A stretch of 64,000 nucleotides of DNA from Pyruvatibacter mobilis. GTDB taxonomy: Bacteria; Pseudomonadota; Alphaproteobacteria; CGMCC-115125. A program made the translations under genes and the position numbers. The stretch lies in the NCBI RefSeq assembly GCF_012848855.1, contig NZ_CP051630.1, positions 1 to 64,000 of the forward strand. Reading direction: 5' to 3'. The notes beneath the pieces are model-generated. The model made no database searches. It saw only the letters and a list, made by a program, of their open reading frames with translations, and was not told where the DNA came from. Of the stretch, positions 16,288 to 25,309 are shown in pieces. The first letter of the stretch is position 1. Each line of letters starts with the position of its first letter.

Positions 16288-17583
16288 TCAGAGACGGACG
16301 TCTGTCTCAGCGGCGGCAAAAACCCATTTGAGGTCCGCCAAGACGCCGGCAGGTTTGAGGTAGTCTCGAATGCGCTGCGGGCCCATTTCACGGAACTGGT
16401 CGTGCGCGACGGCAACGACGACAGCATCATAGTCGCCTTTCTGGGGCTCGGAGATCATTTCAAGGCCATATTCATGGCGCGCCTCATCAGCAGAGACCCA
16501 GGGGTCGTGGATGTCCACAGTCACCTGCCGGTCTCGCAGGTGGGCAATCACGTCAACAACGCGCGTGTTCCGCAAGTCGGGGCAGTTTTCCTTGAAGGTC
16601 AAACCAAGCATTAAAACCCGTCCGCCGTGAATAGGCAGGCCTTTCAACATCATTGCGTCCAGCACCTTGGCGCCGGCATAGCTGCCCATGGAGTCGTTGA
16701 TCCGCCGACCGGCCAGGATCATTTCCGGGTGATGGTTCAATTCCTGTGCCTTGTGCGTCAGGTAGTAGGGGTCAACACCAATGCAATGGCCACCGACAAG
16801 GCCCGGCCGAAATGGCAGGAAGTTCCATTTGGTGCCTGCCGCGTTCAGCACTTCCTCTGTGTTGATGCCCATCTTTGAAAACAGGATCGCCAGTTCGTTT
16901 ATCAAGGCGATGTTTACATCGCGTTGGGTGTTCTCGATGACCTTGGCAGCTTCAGCGACGCGAATTGACGAGGCCTTGAAGGTGCCCGCGCGGACGATGC
17001 TGGCATAAAGGGCGTCGACGAGTTCAGCGGTTTCCGCTGTTGAGCCTGACGTAACTTTCTTGATGTCAGGCAGTCGGTGCTGCTTGTCACCGGGATTGAT
17101 CCGTTCCGGACTGTAGCCGACGAAAAAGTCCGTGTTGAAAGCCAAACCGGACACGCGCTCGAGGACCGGCACACAATGATCTTCCGTGGCGCCGGGAAAC
17201 ACCGTCGATTCATAGATGACGACGTTGCCGGGTTTCAGCGTCTTGCCGACAGTCTCACTGGCGCGCTCGAGATAGGAGAGATCCGGGCGCTTGAAGTCGT
17301 CGATTGGGGTCGGGACCGTGACGATGTAAACATCCGCGTCCTGAAGGCTTTCGGCTTCGCAGCTGAAGGTGAGCTGAGCAGCTTCAGCGAGTTCCTCCGC
17401 GGACACCTCCAGGGTTTCGTCATTGCCTTTCGATAGTTCGGCAACCCGGGCTGGATTGGCGTCGAAGCCAATGGTGGGCTGCTTCTTGCCGAATTCGACA
17501 GCTACAGGCAGACCAACATATCCGATGCCGATGACCGCAATGCGCAATGCATTGATATTCTTGATATTTTCGTTCGTTGGCAC
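16288..17583 (-). CDS. UDP-N-acetylhexosamine 6-dehydrogenase (WbpO/TviB/WbpA family)
   Basis: 431 residues from GTG 17583, which has GGGAG nine bases upstream; the upstream TTG at 17667 has no ribosome binding site and gives an unusual N-terminus. IAVIGIGYVGLPVAVEFGK is the NAD-binding Rossmann motif; STVFPGATE, the EAAKVIENTQRDVNIALINE helix, and catalytic Cys in RPGLVGGHCIGVDPYY follow; C-terminal GLTFKENCPDLRNTR closes the active site. It oxidises the C6 alcohol of UDP-GlcNAc or UDP-GalNAc to the uronic acid with two NAD. This is the first committed step toward UDP-diacetamido-uronic acids. Confidence 0.9.
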   Translation of the reverse strand: MPTNENIKNINALRIAVIGIGYVGLPVAVEFGKKQPTIGFDANPARVAELSKGNDETLEVSAEELAEAAQLTFSCEAESLQDADVYIVTVPTPIDDFKRPDLSYLERASETVGKTLKPGNVVIYESTVFPGATEDHCVPVLERVSGLAFNTDFFVGYSPERINPGDKQHRLPDIKKVTSGSTAETAELVDALYASIVRAGTFKASSIRVAEAAKVIENTQRDVNIALINELAILFSKMGINTEEVLNAAGTKWNFLPFRPGLVGGHCIGVDPYYLTHKAQELNHHPEMILAGRRINDSMGSYAGAKVLDAMMLKGLPIHGGRVLMLGLTFKENCPDLRNTRVVDVIAHLRDRQVTVDIHDPWVSADEARHEYGLEMISEPQKGDYDAVVVAVAHDQFREMGPQRIRDYLKPAGVLADLKWVFAAAETDVRL

Positions 17584-17821
17584 TGCGGTCAGCTCCCAGT
17601 CTGGGGGTGAGGCCAAGTAGGGCCTGATCTTTGCGGCTGGTTTTACGGGGGCCTGAAAAAATTGCAAGTGTTGTCCCGAAACAACCCTGCCTGACCGTAG
17701 GGCTTAACTGTAGTGATTGCACTGGAGGGCGGTTCCGATTAGGAACTCCCAGCATTGATTGCAGAAAGATCGTCGGCTCTGCTATGCCTGCGGCATCCGC
17801 ATCTTGGGGGAGGATTCCAGC

Positions 17822-18769
17822 GTGACGAAACGTTTTGCGCTAGTTGGTGCTGCCGGTTACATCGCGCCGCGGCATATGGCGGCGATCCGCGACACGAACA
17901 ACGAACTCGTTGCCGCTTTGGACCCAAATGACAGTGTCGGGATCATCGACAGCCATTTCCCTGACGCGGATTTCTTTACCGAGTTTGAGCGGTTTGACCG
18001 GCATATCGACAAGCTGCGCCGTCGGGGCGAACCGGTGGACTATGTGTCGATCTGCTCGCCTAACTATTTGCATGATGCCCATATGCGTTTTGGTCTGCGC
18101 GCCGGCGCAGATGTGATCTGCGAAAAGCCCTTGGTGCTCAACCCGTGGAATATCGACGGGCTGAAGGAAATCGAGCAGGAGACGGGCCGCAACATCTACA
18201 ACATCCTGCAGCTGCGCCTGCACCCGTCGGTCAAGGCGCTGCGCGACAAGGTTCAGGCCGCTCCGGCGGACAAGGTGTTCGACGTTGATCTCACCTATCT
18301 CACCTCGCGCGGCCACTGGTATGGGGTGAGCTGGAAAGGCGCGACGGAAAAGTCCGGCGGTATTGCCACCAATATCGGCGTGCATTTTTACGACATGCTC
18401 AGCTGGGTCTTTGGTGACCTGAAAAGCTCCATCGTCCATTTCCATCGTGAGGATGTAGCGGCGGGGTATCTGGAATATGAGCGCGCCAGGGTGCGCTGGT
18501 TCCTGTCGATCAACGCCAATTACCTGCCGGAGCAGGCCGTCGCCGCCGGCAAGCGGACCTATCGCTCGATCATGATCGAAGATGATGAGCTGGAATTCTC
18601 CGACGGCTTCACGGATCTGCACACGGCGAGTTACCAGGCGATTCTCGACGGTCAGGGTTTCGGCCTCGATGAGGCGCGCCAATCAATTGAGACGGTGTAC
18701 CGGATCCGACAGGAAGACCCCGTGGGCAAGAGGGGCGAGTATCACCCCTTCTGTGACCGGCTGGATTGA
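17822..18769 (+). CDS. wlbA: UDP-N-acetylglucosaminuronate 3-dehydrogenase (Gfo/Idh/MocA family, WlbA/WbpB)
   Basis: 315 residues from GTG 17822, preceded by GGGGGAGG; the frame is open upstream to 17759 without a good start. [19 protein letters not shown] is the NAD site; [10 protein letters not shown] carries the conserved Glu-Lys-Pro of the family; [20 protein letters not shown] and GVHFYDML (His–Asp pair) are diagnostic for WlbA/WbpB. It oxidises the 3-hydroxyl of UDP-GlcNAcA, with NAD recycled by 2-oxoglutarate in known members, making the keto substrate for the aminotransferase encoded two genes on. The upstream region holds two TGATTGCA copies and an inverted repeat. Confidence 0.9.
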   Translation: MTKRFALVGAAGYIAPRHMAAIRDTNNELVAALDPNDSVGIIDSHFPDADFFTEFERFDRHIDKLRRRGEPVDYVSICSPNYLHDAHMRFGLRAGADVICEKPLVLNPWNIDGLKEIEQETGRNIYNILQLRLHPSVKALRDKVQAAPADKVFDVDLTYLTSRGHWYGVSWKGATEKSGGIATNIGVHFYDMLSWVFGDLKSSIVHFHREDVAAGYLEYERARVRWFLSINANYLPEQAVAAGKRTYRSIMIEDDELEFSDGFTDLHTASYQAILDGQGFGLDEARQSIETVYRIRQEDPVGKRGEYHPFCDRLD

Positions 18770-18780
18770 GGACGCGCCCG

Positions 18781-19362
18781 ATGGCAGACGACAAAAAGCC
18801 GCCTTTCGTTCATGAGTCCGCCTATGTGGATGACGGTGCCCAGGTGGGTGACGGCACGCGAATCTGGCATTTCGTGCATGTGTCCGGCGGTGCGAAGATC
18901 GGCGAGAGCTGTTCCATCGGCCAGAACGTCTTTGTCGGTAACCGCGTGGTCATCGGCGACAATGTGAAGATCCAGAACAACGTTTCGGTCTTCGACGCGG
19001 TGACGCTGGAAGATGGCGTGTTCTGCGGGCCGAGCATGGTCTTCACCAATGTCTACAATCCCCGTGCTGAAGTGGAGCGCAAGGACGAGTATCGCGAAAC
19101 GCTGATCAAGCGCGGCGCGACGCTGGGCGCCAATTGCACCATTGTCTGCGGTGTGACGGTGGGTGAGTTCGCCTTTGTCGGCGCAGCCACGCTGATCAAC
19201 CGGGATGTGCCGCCATTCGCACTGATGGTCGGTGTTCCGGCGCGTCGCATCGGCTGGATGAGCCATGCGGGCGAGAAGCTGGGCCCTGACCTTGTCTGCC
19301 CGCGTGAGGGCCGCCGCTACCGTGAGGTCGGCCCGGACCAGCTTGAAGAAATCCCGGCCTAA
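18781..19362 (+). CDS. wlbB: UDP-2-acetamido-3-amino-dideoxy-glucuronate N-acetyltransferase (WlbB/WbpD)
   Basis: 193 residues. A left-handed beta helix of hexapeptide repeats runs from about residue 15 to 155 ([43 protein letters not shown]). IWHFVH holds the likely catalytic His, and [17 protein letters not shown] with the Cys-containing tail [10 protein letters not shown] are typical WbpD/WlbB endings. It acetylates the 3-amino group with acetyl-CoA. The start ATG 18781 is 12 bases after the wlbA stop. Confidence 0.9.
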   Translation: MADDKKPPFVHESAYVDDGAQVGDGTRIWHFVHVSGGAKIGESCSIGQNVFVGNRVVIGDNVKIQNNVSVFDAVTLEDGVFCGPSMVFTNVYNPRAEVERKDEYRETLIKRGATLGANCTIVCGVTVGEFAFVGAATLINRDVPPFALMVGVPARRIGWMSHAGEKLGPDLVCPREGRRYREVGPDQLEEIPA

Positions 19363-19391
19363 GCGCCATTCCTGTTCAGGACATCACCTTC

Positions 19392-20519
19392 ATGAGTGAC
19401 CCGATCGCGTTCATTGATCTTCAGGCCCAGCAGGCGCGCATTCGAGACAAAGTGGATGCGGCGATCGCCAGGGTGCTGGATCACGGTCAATACATCAACG
19501 GGCCGGAAGTGGCCGAGTGCGAAGCGGCGCTGGGTGAGTTCTGCGGGGCCAAGCATGTCATCGGCTGCGCCAACGGGACCGACGCGCTGGGGCTTGTGCT
19601 GATGGCGCGCGGCGTGAAGCCCGGCGACGCTGTCTTCGTGCCGGCCTTCACCTTCATCGCCACGGGGGAAGTGGTGGCGTGGATGGGGGCGACACCTGTC
19701 TTCGTCGACATCGACCCCAAGACATTCAACATGGACCCGCAGCATCTCAAGGCGTCTATCGCCGAGGCACGGGACAAGGGACTGAACCCGGTCTGCGTTG
19801 TGCCGGTGGATCTGTTTGGTCAGCCGGCGGACTATCCGGCCATCCGGGCCATCTGCGAGGAGGAAGGCCTGTTCCTCATGGCCGATGCGGCGCAGGGCTT
19901 CGGCGGGCGGCTTAATGACCAGAGCGTGGGCACGCTGGGCGATGCCTCGACGACCAGCTTCTTTCCGGCCAAGCCGCTGGGCTGCTATGGCGATGGCGGG
20001 GCCATTTTCACGGATGACGCTGAGTTGGCAGATGTGTTGCGGTCGCTGCGCAATCACGGCGCGGGCAAGGACCGCTATGACAATGTGCGTATCGGGATGA
20101 ATGGCCGTTTGGACACGGTGCAGGCGGCGATCCTGATCGAGAAGCTGAAGATTTTCCCCGACGAGATTGAGGCCCGCCAGCGCGTGGCTGAGCGCTACAA
20201 CGCGCTGTTGTCGGATGTGGCCGAGGTGCCGTTTGTTTCCAACGCGGCGCAGTCGGCCTGGGCGCAATACACGCTGAAGGTCGAGAACCGGGATGCGGTG
20301 CGGGCGGCCTGTGCTGAGGACGGGGTGCCGACGCAGGTCTATTATCCGGTGCCGCTCAATAATCAGACTGCCTACAAGCATTACCCCACGGGGCCCGGCG
20401 GGTGTCCGGTGTCTGATGAACTGGCGGAAAAGGTGCTGAGTCTGCCGATGCATCCCTATCTGGATGAGGGCACGCAGGACAGGATCGTCGCCTCCGTGCG
20501 CAAGGCGCTTGGCGCCTGA
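19392..20519 (+). CDS. wlbC: PLP-dependent sugar 3-aminotransferase, DegT/DnrJ/EryC1 family (WlbC/WbpE)
   Basis: 375 residues. IAFIDLQAQQARIRDKV at the N-terminus, GCANGTDALGLVL (cofactor phosphate), DAAQGFGG (Asp binding the pyridine N) and TSFFPAKPLGCYGDGGAI with the Schiff-base Lys. Family members transfer the amino group of glutamate to the 3-keto sugar made by WlbA. The gene order wlbA–wlbB–wlbC places the three steps of UDP-2,3-diamino-uronic acid synthesis together. Confidence 0.9.
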   Translation: MSDPIAFIDLQAQQARIRDKVDAAIARVLDHGQYINGPEVAECEAALGEFCGAKHVIGCANGTDALGLVLMARGVKPGDAVFVPAFTFIATGEVVAWMGATPVFVDIDPKTFNMDPQHLKASIAEARDKGLNPVCVVPVDLFGQPADYPAIRAICEEEGLFLMADAAQGFGGRLNDQSVGTLGDASTTSFFPAKPLGCYGDGGAIFTDDAELADVLRSLRNHGAGKDRYDNVRIGMNGRLDTVQAAILIEKLKIFPDEIEARQRVAERYNALLSDVAEVPFVSNAAQSAWAQYTLKVENRDAVRAACAEDGVPTQVYYPVPLNNQTAYKHYPTGPGGCPVSDELAEKVLSLPMHPYLDEGTQDRIVASVRKALGA

Positions 20520-20528
20520 AGTGGCGCG

Positions 20529-21677
20529 TCAGGCATTCAGCAATTCTCCGTATACATTCAACGTTTGGCTGACGACGGCATCAACGGACAGGCCTGCTTC
20601 TACGTAAGCCCGGCCGGCGCGTCCCATGCGGTGGCGCAGGTCGGCGTCGGTGATGAGGCGGGCCAGGGCGTCTGCCAGCGGAGCTGTGCTGCGTGCGGGG
20701 ACGAGCAGGCCGGTATCGCCCTCCACGATTGCGTCGCGGCAGCCGGGGACGTCCGTGGTGACGATAGGCAAGGCACAGGCTGCGGCTTCCAGCAGCGATT
20801 TGGGCAGGCCTTCGCGATAGGAGGGCAGGCAGGCGATGTGAGCGCTGCGGTTAAGCGCGGCCATATCTGTAACGTGGCCGGTCCAGGTCACCACGCCCTC
20901 CTGCGTCCAGCTGTTGATTTCGTCTTCGGTGATGGCGGAGCGGTTGGCGGGGTCGAGCCCGCCGGCCAGGATGAATTCTGCTTCAAGGCCCTTGGCCTGC
21001 AGCTGCCGGGCGGCGTCGACGAATTCGCGCACGCCCTTGTCGGCCAGCATGCGGGCGGCAAGGGCGACGCGCACCGGCGGGACATTAGGTGGTGGGGAAG
21101 CGGGCGTGAAGATGGCGATGTCGACCCCGGACCCGCGGATGAGGCGCGTATTGGTGGGGGAGACGGCAAGCGGTCCCGTCACGAGATTTCGGTCGTCCGG
21201 GTTCTGAACGATGACGCGGCACGCCCGGCGGCCTGCGAGCGCTATCCGCAAAGCGGGCAGCAAGGCGGACTGAATCAGCTTGTCGCGCGCAGACGTCCCG
21301 AGGAAAAACGAACCAACGCCGGTGACGGACGCCGCCAAGGGTGTTCCGGTGCGGCGCGTGATGAGACCGGCATAGAGCACCGGCTTGAGCGTGTAGGCGT
21401 GGACGACGCCTGGGCGCAGGTGACGCACCAGGCGGTGCAGCGCCGACAGGCTCTCAAGCTCAGCCAAAGGGTTGCCAAAGCCGCGCGCCAGGGGCAGGTG
21501 GTGGAAGGTGAGGCCTTCAAGCCCGAGCGCAGCAGCGCGGCAACACGCGGCGTCGGCTTCGTCCATGGCCACGTGCACGTCGAAGCCATCATCAATGGCA
21601 CCAATCGCCTGCGGCAGCCGGTGATTGAAGAAGCTGTCGAGCTGGTTTGCCACCATCAGCAGGGAGCGCCTTGTCAT
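20529..21677 (-). CDS. GT4 family glycosyltransferase
   Basis: 382 residues from ATG 21677, which overlaps the stop of the upstream asnB-like gene (ATGA); the open frame extends to 21722 but without need. N-terminal SLLMVANQLDSFFNHR and HAYTLKPVLYAGL resemble PglA/CapM/WbpT-type transferases. The C-terminal GT-B domain has RVALAARMLADKGVREFV, the sugar-binding PSYREGLPKSLLEAAACALPIVTTDVPG pattern (shown in part) and DTGLLVPARS. It likely adds one sugar, possibly a HexNAc-uronic acid, to the undecaprenyl-linked repeat. It ends 9 bases from the convergent wlbC gene. Confidence 0.85.
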   Translation of the reverse strand: MTRRSLLMVANQLDSFFNHRLPQAIGAIDDGFDVHVAMDEADAACCRAAALGLEGLTFHHLPLARGFGNPLAELESLSALHRLVRHLRPGVVHAYTLKPVLYAGLITRRTGTPLAASVTGVGSFFLGTSARDKLIQSALLPALRIALAGRRACRVIVQNPDDRNLVTGPLAVSPTNTRLIRGSGVDIAIFTPASPPPNVPPVRVALAARMLADKGVREFVDAARQLQAKGLEAEFILAGGLDPANRSAITEDEINSWTQEGVVTWTGHVTDMAALNRSAHIACLPSYREGLPKSLLEAAACALPIVTTDVPGCRDAIVEGDTGLLVPARSTAPLADALARLITDADLRHRMGRAGRAYVEAGLSVDAVVSQTLNVYGELLNA

Positions 21678-23635
21678 ATGTTCCAGTGCTCCCGCCAGGC
21701 TTCCAGCATGAGGATGGTCCACAGCTTGTTGGCCAAATTCTCCCGGCCGGACAGGTGCCGGCGCCAGGCTTCCTGAATTGGTGCTGCGTGGAGCAGTCCG
21801 CCAGCTTCAATGCGGGCCGGGTCCAGCAGATGGTCACCCCACTCGCTCAGCGGTCCCCGCAGCCAGTCGCCAATGGGCACGCCGAACCCCTGCTTGGGGC
21901 GATCCATCAGCTGGTGCGGCAGGCGGCGGGCCAGCAGTTCCTGCAGCAGCCATTTGCCCTTGCCGCCGCGCAGTTTCATGTGTTCCGGGAGGGTCCAGGC
22001 GAATTCGTAGAGCCGGGTATCGAGCAGAGGGCTGCGAACTTCCAGGCTTACGGCCATGGAGGCGCGGTCCACCTTATGCAGCGGGTCGGTCGGCAGGTAG
22101 TGCAGGTAGTCACCCAGCATCATGTCTCCGGCAAGCGTCGGAAGAGATACATACTCGGAGCGTACGCCGGGGACGGGAGTGATGCCGCGCACGAGTGTGG
22201 CCGGGTCATCCCAGACCGACTGGAAGAAAAGATAGAGCGCTTCGGTATCCCGCGCTGCCAGCGCCCCGGCCAGCTTGAAGAGACGGTCGCCGGCCTGGGG
22301 CTGGCCGAGGGGAGCCAATAGCCGATCCCACACACGTGGCGGCAGGCTGCGCGCCAGAGCACTAATCGCCCGGCGCAGGGTAAGCGGCCATGTCCGGAGG
22401 GTGCCGGCAAGGCGCTGGGCATGAATGTGGCGGTTGTATCCGCCAAAGACTTCGTCGCCGCCATCACCGGACAGCGCGACTGTGACGCGTGACCGTGCAA
22501 ACCGGCTGATCAGATAGGTGGGGATCTGAGAGGAATCCGCAAAGGGCTCGGAGTAGATTTCCGGCAATCGCGGGATCACGTCGCGGGCATCTGTGCCTGA
22601 GAGATATAGCTCGTGATGATCCGTGCCCAGGGCGCGCGCGACGGCGGCGGCATGCTCGGCTTCATTATAGCCGGCCTCGTGGAAGCCGATCGTATAGGTC
22701 TCGACGGGGCGGGTTGCGTGGTCACACATCATGGCGACAACGCAGCTTGAATCGATGCCACCGGACAGGAACGCGCCTACCGGGACGTCAGCGACCATAC
22801 GCTCCGCTGTTGCGGCTGAAAGACGCGCGGTGACTTCCGTCAAGGCGTCTGCGTCCGTCATGTCACGCGGCGCCGCCTGACCCGTTCGGGCAATTGAGGC
22901 CGCGTCCCAGTAGCGTGGTGCGGCAGCGATCACCGTTCCGAGATCTGCAGGTGCGGCTGTGGGGTCGATGGTGATGTAGCTGGCCGGAGGCAGTTGCCAG
23001 CAATCGCGCAGGATCGAGTGCGGAGCGGGCACGGCCATGAATCTGAGATAGAGCGCGGTGCTCTGAGGGTCTATCTCACGCGCGATGTCATCGCGCTTGA
23101 GGATGCCACGGAGCTCTGAAGCAAAAGCGAGACCCGTGGCCGTGCGGGCAATGTAAAGAGGCTTCTTGCCGGCCCGATCGCGGGCAAGGGTCAGGGTGCG
23201 TGCCTGCCGGTCCCACAGGGCAAAGGCGAACATGCCGTGGACGCGCGCCAGGGCGTCCTCCACGCCCCATTGCTCAATCGCGGCGAGCAGCACTTCCGTA
23301 TCGGAATGGCCGGTGAAGTTGTGGCCGAGGCCGGCCAGTTCCCGCGCCAGAGAAGGGTAGCCGTAGATTTCGCCGTTATAGGAGATGACGAAGCGGCCAG
23401 ACGACGAGGCCGATGTGGCTGACACCATCGGCTGCGCGCCAGCCTGGGTCAGATCGAGAATGGACAGGCGACGATGCCCCAGATTGACACCCGCCTCATC
23501 GTCAGACCATGTGCCCGCGGCATCCGGCCCGCGATGGACCAGGGCAGTGGTCATTTTCAGCAGCTGCTCTTGCTGGAAAGCAGGGGACGCAGTTTCACCG
23601 GCGCTGAATGAAATGTGACCGGCAATGCCGCACAT
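21674..23635 (-). CDS. Second AsnB-type glutamine amidotransferase
   Basis: 653 residues from MCGIAGHISF with Cys2 as nucleophile; AGGAT lies before this ATG, while the open upstream extension would bury the Cys. SYNGEIYGYPSLA, LARDRAGKKPLYIA, the PP-loop AFLSGGIDSSCVVA and ALSGDGGDEVFGGYNRH are all intact. RHLSGRENLANKLWTILMLEAW is the usual C-terminus. It is clearly a different branch from the AsnB-type gene at 8014 (different loop and C-terminal sequences). Being coupled to a GT4 gene in a glycan locus, it may amidate a uronic acid as proposed for WbpS, though true asparagine synthesis cannot be excluded. Confidence 0.88.
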   Translation of the reverse strand: MCGIAGHISFSAGETASPAFQQEQLLKMTTALVHRGPDAAGTWSDDEAGVNLGHRRLSILDLTQAGAQPMVSATSASSSGRFVISYNGEIYGYPSLARELAGLGHNFTGHSDTEVLLAAIEQWGVEDALARVHGMFAFALWDRQARTLTLARDRAGKKPLYIARTATGLAFASELRGILKRDDIAREIDPQSTALYLRFMAVPAPHSILRDCWQLPPASYITIDPTAAPADLGTVIAAAPRYWDAASIARTGQAAPRDMTDADALTEVTARLSAATAERMVADVPVGAFLSGGIDSSCVVAMMCDHATRPVETYTIGFHEAGYNEAEHAAAVARALGTDHHELYLSGTDARDVIPRLPEIYSEPFADSSQIPTYLISRFARSRVTVALSGDGGDEVFGGYNRHIHAQRLAGTLRTWPLTLRRAISALARSLPPRVWDRLLAPLGQPQAGDRLFKLAGALAARDTEALYLFFQSVWDDPATLVRGITPVPGVRSEYVSLPTLAGDMMLGDYLHYLPTDPLHKVDRASMAVSLEVRSPLLDTRLYEFAWTLPEHMKLRGGKGKWLLQELLARRLPHQLMDRPKQGFGVPIGDWLRGPLSEWGDHLLDPARIEAGGLLHAAPIQEAWRRHLSGRENLANKLWTILMLEAWREHWNI

Positions 23636-23836
23636 TGTGGCTTCATCCTGTAAGATCATGGTTGCCGGAAGCCGGATCAGCCCCCAGCTAAACGGCATAA
23701 CTGGCCCTGCACTTGCTTGCAACAATGCCTGTAGCGTGGCCTATGGTCGGTCTGCGTTACCAGCTCTGCTATTTTCATCGTGCCCCCGGCGACAATTTCC
23801 GCGTGCATCCCGGGGTGAGTAGCCAAGTGGATATCG

Positions 23837-25216
23837 ATGCCACCCTTTGTTGAACGCGCTGCGTCCCTGGTGCGATCCGACCTGCTGACCACGTGGCAGT
23901 CCCTGTCATCGAAGGGGGCCGCGCGCGCGATGGCTGTGGTCGCGGGGGGTGTTTTCGGGGCGCGTGTGCTGACGGCGCTGGGCTATCTGGTCATTGCCTG
24001 GTTCTACAGCGCTGAAGTGTTCGGCCTGTTCTCCGTCTATATTGCGCTCAGCCTGGTACTGCAGCTGGTCATCACCGCGGGCTATAGCGGTGCGATCGTG
24101 GTGGAGAAGGAAGACCGCTGCGCGGCTCTCGTGACCGGCGTCAGCCTTGCGGCGGCCGCGGTCATTCTGTCTCTGGTGACGGCTGCTGTGCTGCTGGTGC
24201 CGGAGGCAATTGCGCGGCTGGTGGGCGTTCCGGCCCTGGCGGAGCTCTTGTGGGTGCTGCCTATCGGCGTTGCGGCGCGCATGCTGCAAACCCTCTTTAC
24301 CCAATGGTCCATCCGGTCCGGGCGCTTCGGCGACCAGGCACTGACCCATATCGCTTTTGCCGGCGTGCAGACGGGCGGGCAGGCCGTCATGGCCGTGGCG
24401 GGGATGGGCACGGCCTTTGCGCTGGTAATGATCGACCTTGCCGCCGTTGTGGTGTCCGTTGCCGTGCTGGCCTGGCACGAGCTGCGGCCGCTTGTTCGCG
24501 TCATTCGTGCCCATGTGACGGGCAGTGGGCTGTGGGAAGCGGCGGTTCAATGGCGGGACATGCCGCGCTTTGCACTCCTTACCAACCTGATCACCGGTGC
24601 CTGGCAGCAAGGGCCTGTGCTGGTTGCGGCGGCCGCCCTCGGGGGCGGAGCCGTGCTTGGGCAGGTGGCGCTGGCGTTGCGGGCGCTTGAGCTTGTGCTC
24701 CAGGTGGTGAATGCGTCCCTCAGCAACGTTGCGATGCGGCATATGGCGCAAGCACGGGGTGGTGAGCGCTATCAGCAGTTCAAGCGGTTTGCCCGGCAGC
24801 TGTTCCTGGCAGGCCTTGGCGTTTATCTCGTCTCGGCTGCCGTCCTCTTTGTGGGTGTGCCCTTTGTGCTCAAGCCTGGCTGGGCAGATGTGCCGGTGCT
24901 GTTCGGCCTGCTGGTGCCCGCCTATGTGCTGAACGTCACCGTGGTGCCTGTTTGGTTCGTCTACACGCTGGCGCGGCGGCTGGGGCGCGGGCTTCTTCTG
25001 CGGCTGGCCTATCTCGCCGTATTGGCACTTGCCTGGCTATATGCCGTGGCGACGCAGGACCTTTACGGTGCCCTGATCTGCTTCAGCCTGTGCGGGGCTG
25101 CGGTGGGGGCCATGGTGCTGGTGGATATGCGTGGAATTCTGCGGGCGGGGATCGATCCTGCTGAGGAGCAGGAGGCGCGGGACGCCTTGGCAAAACCCGT
25201 CACGGCAGGCGATTAG
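23837..25216 (+). CDS. Wzx-like oligosaccharide flippase (MATE/MVF-type membrane protein)
   Basis: 459 residues with about twelve hydrophobic segments: VVAGGVFGARVLTALGYLVI, LFSVYIALSLVLQLVITAGY and so on, ending with GALICFSLCGAAVGAMVLVD. The early Y-S-A-E-V-F-G-L-F pattern followed by a G-Y-S-G-A-I-V strand is characteristic of polysaccharide biosynthesis/flippase family members (Wzx, lipopolysaccharide biosynthesis protein). It would flip undecaprenyl-linked repeats across the inner membrane. No Wzy polymerase is visible here. It is transcribed alone, divergent from the asnB-like gene. Confidence 0.8.
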   Translation: MPPFVERAASLVRSDLLTTWQSLSSKGAARAMAVVAGGVFGARVLTALGYLVIAWFYSAEVFGLFSVYIALSLVLQLVITAGYSGAIVVEKEDRCAALVTGVSLAAAAVILSLVTAAVLLVPEAIARLVGVPALAELLWVLPIGVAARMLQTLFTQWSIRSGRFGDQALTHIAFAGVQTGGQAVMAVAGMGTAFALVMIDLAAVVVSVAVLAWHELRPLVRVIRAHVTGSGLWEAAVQWRDMPRFALLTNLITGAWQQGPVLVAAAALGGGAVLGQVALALRALELVLQVVNASLSNVAMRHMAQARGGERYQQFKRFARQLFLAGLGVYLVSAAVLFVGVPFVLKPGWADVPVLFGLLVPAYVLNVTVVPVWFVYTLARRLGRGLLLRLAYLAVLALAWLYAVATQDLYGALICFSLCGAAVGAMVLVDMRGILRAGIDPAEEQEARDALAKPVTAGD

Positions 25217-25234
25217 ACGGTGCAAACTCTCCCT

Positions 25235-25263
25235 TTGCGTTGGCGGCAAAGGTCGTGTATACC
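25235..25263 (+). promoter_or_regulatory. Predicted sigma-70 type promoter of rpmF
   Basis: TTGCGT at 25235–25240 and TATACC at 25258–25263 are separated by 17 bases, a good match to the housekeeping promoter pattern. It lies 125 bases upstream of rpmF and downstream of the flippase stop. Confidence 0.5.
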
Positions 25264-25279
25264 CTCGCGACTTGAATTC

Positions 25280-25309
25280 GGCCCGGTGCCCCGAAAGGCA
25301 GTCCGGGCC
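25280..25309 (+). promoter_or_regulatory. Strong leader hairpin upstream of rpmF
   Basis: GGCCCGG (25280–25286) pairs with CCGGGCC (25303–25309) and the inner TGCC (25287–25290) with GGCA (25297–25300), with loop CCGAAA. It falls in the transcribed leader if the promoter at 25235 is right. Only four T follow at 25315–25318, so it could be a weak terminator for the flippase gene, an attenuator or a ribosomal-protein binding site. Confidence 0.45.

Noticed and set aside
20565-21776. Plus-strand open frame of 403 codons opposite the GT4 gene
   Set aside because: Antisense of a clear glycosyltransferase; low-complexity Gly/Arg-rich product.
1-25216. Mobile element or genomic island ends (transposase, integrase, tRNA attachment site)
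   Set aside because: The locus looks accessory, but I saw no transposase or integrase genes, terminal repeats or tRNA gene at its right boundary; the left boundary is outside the window.
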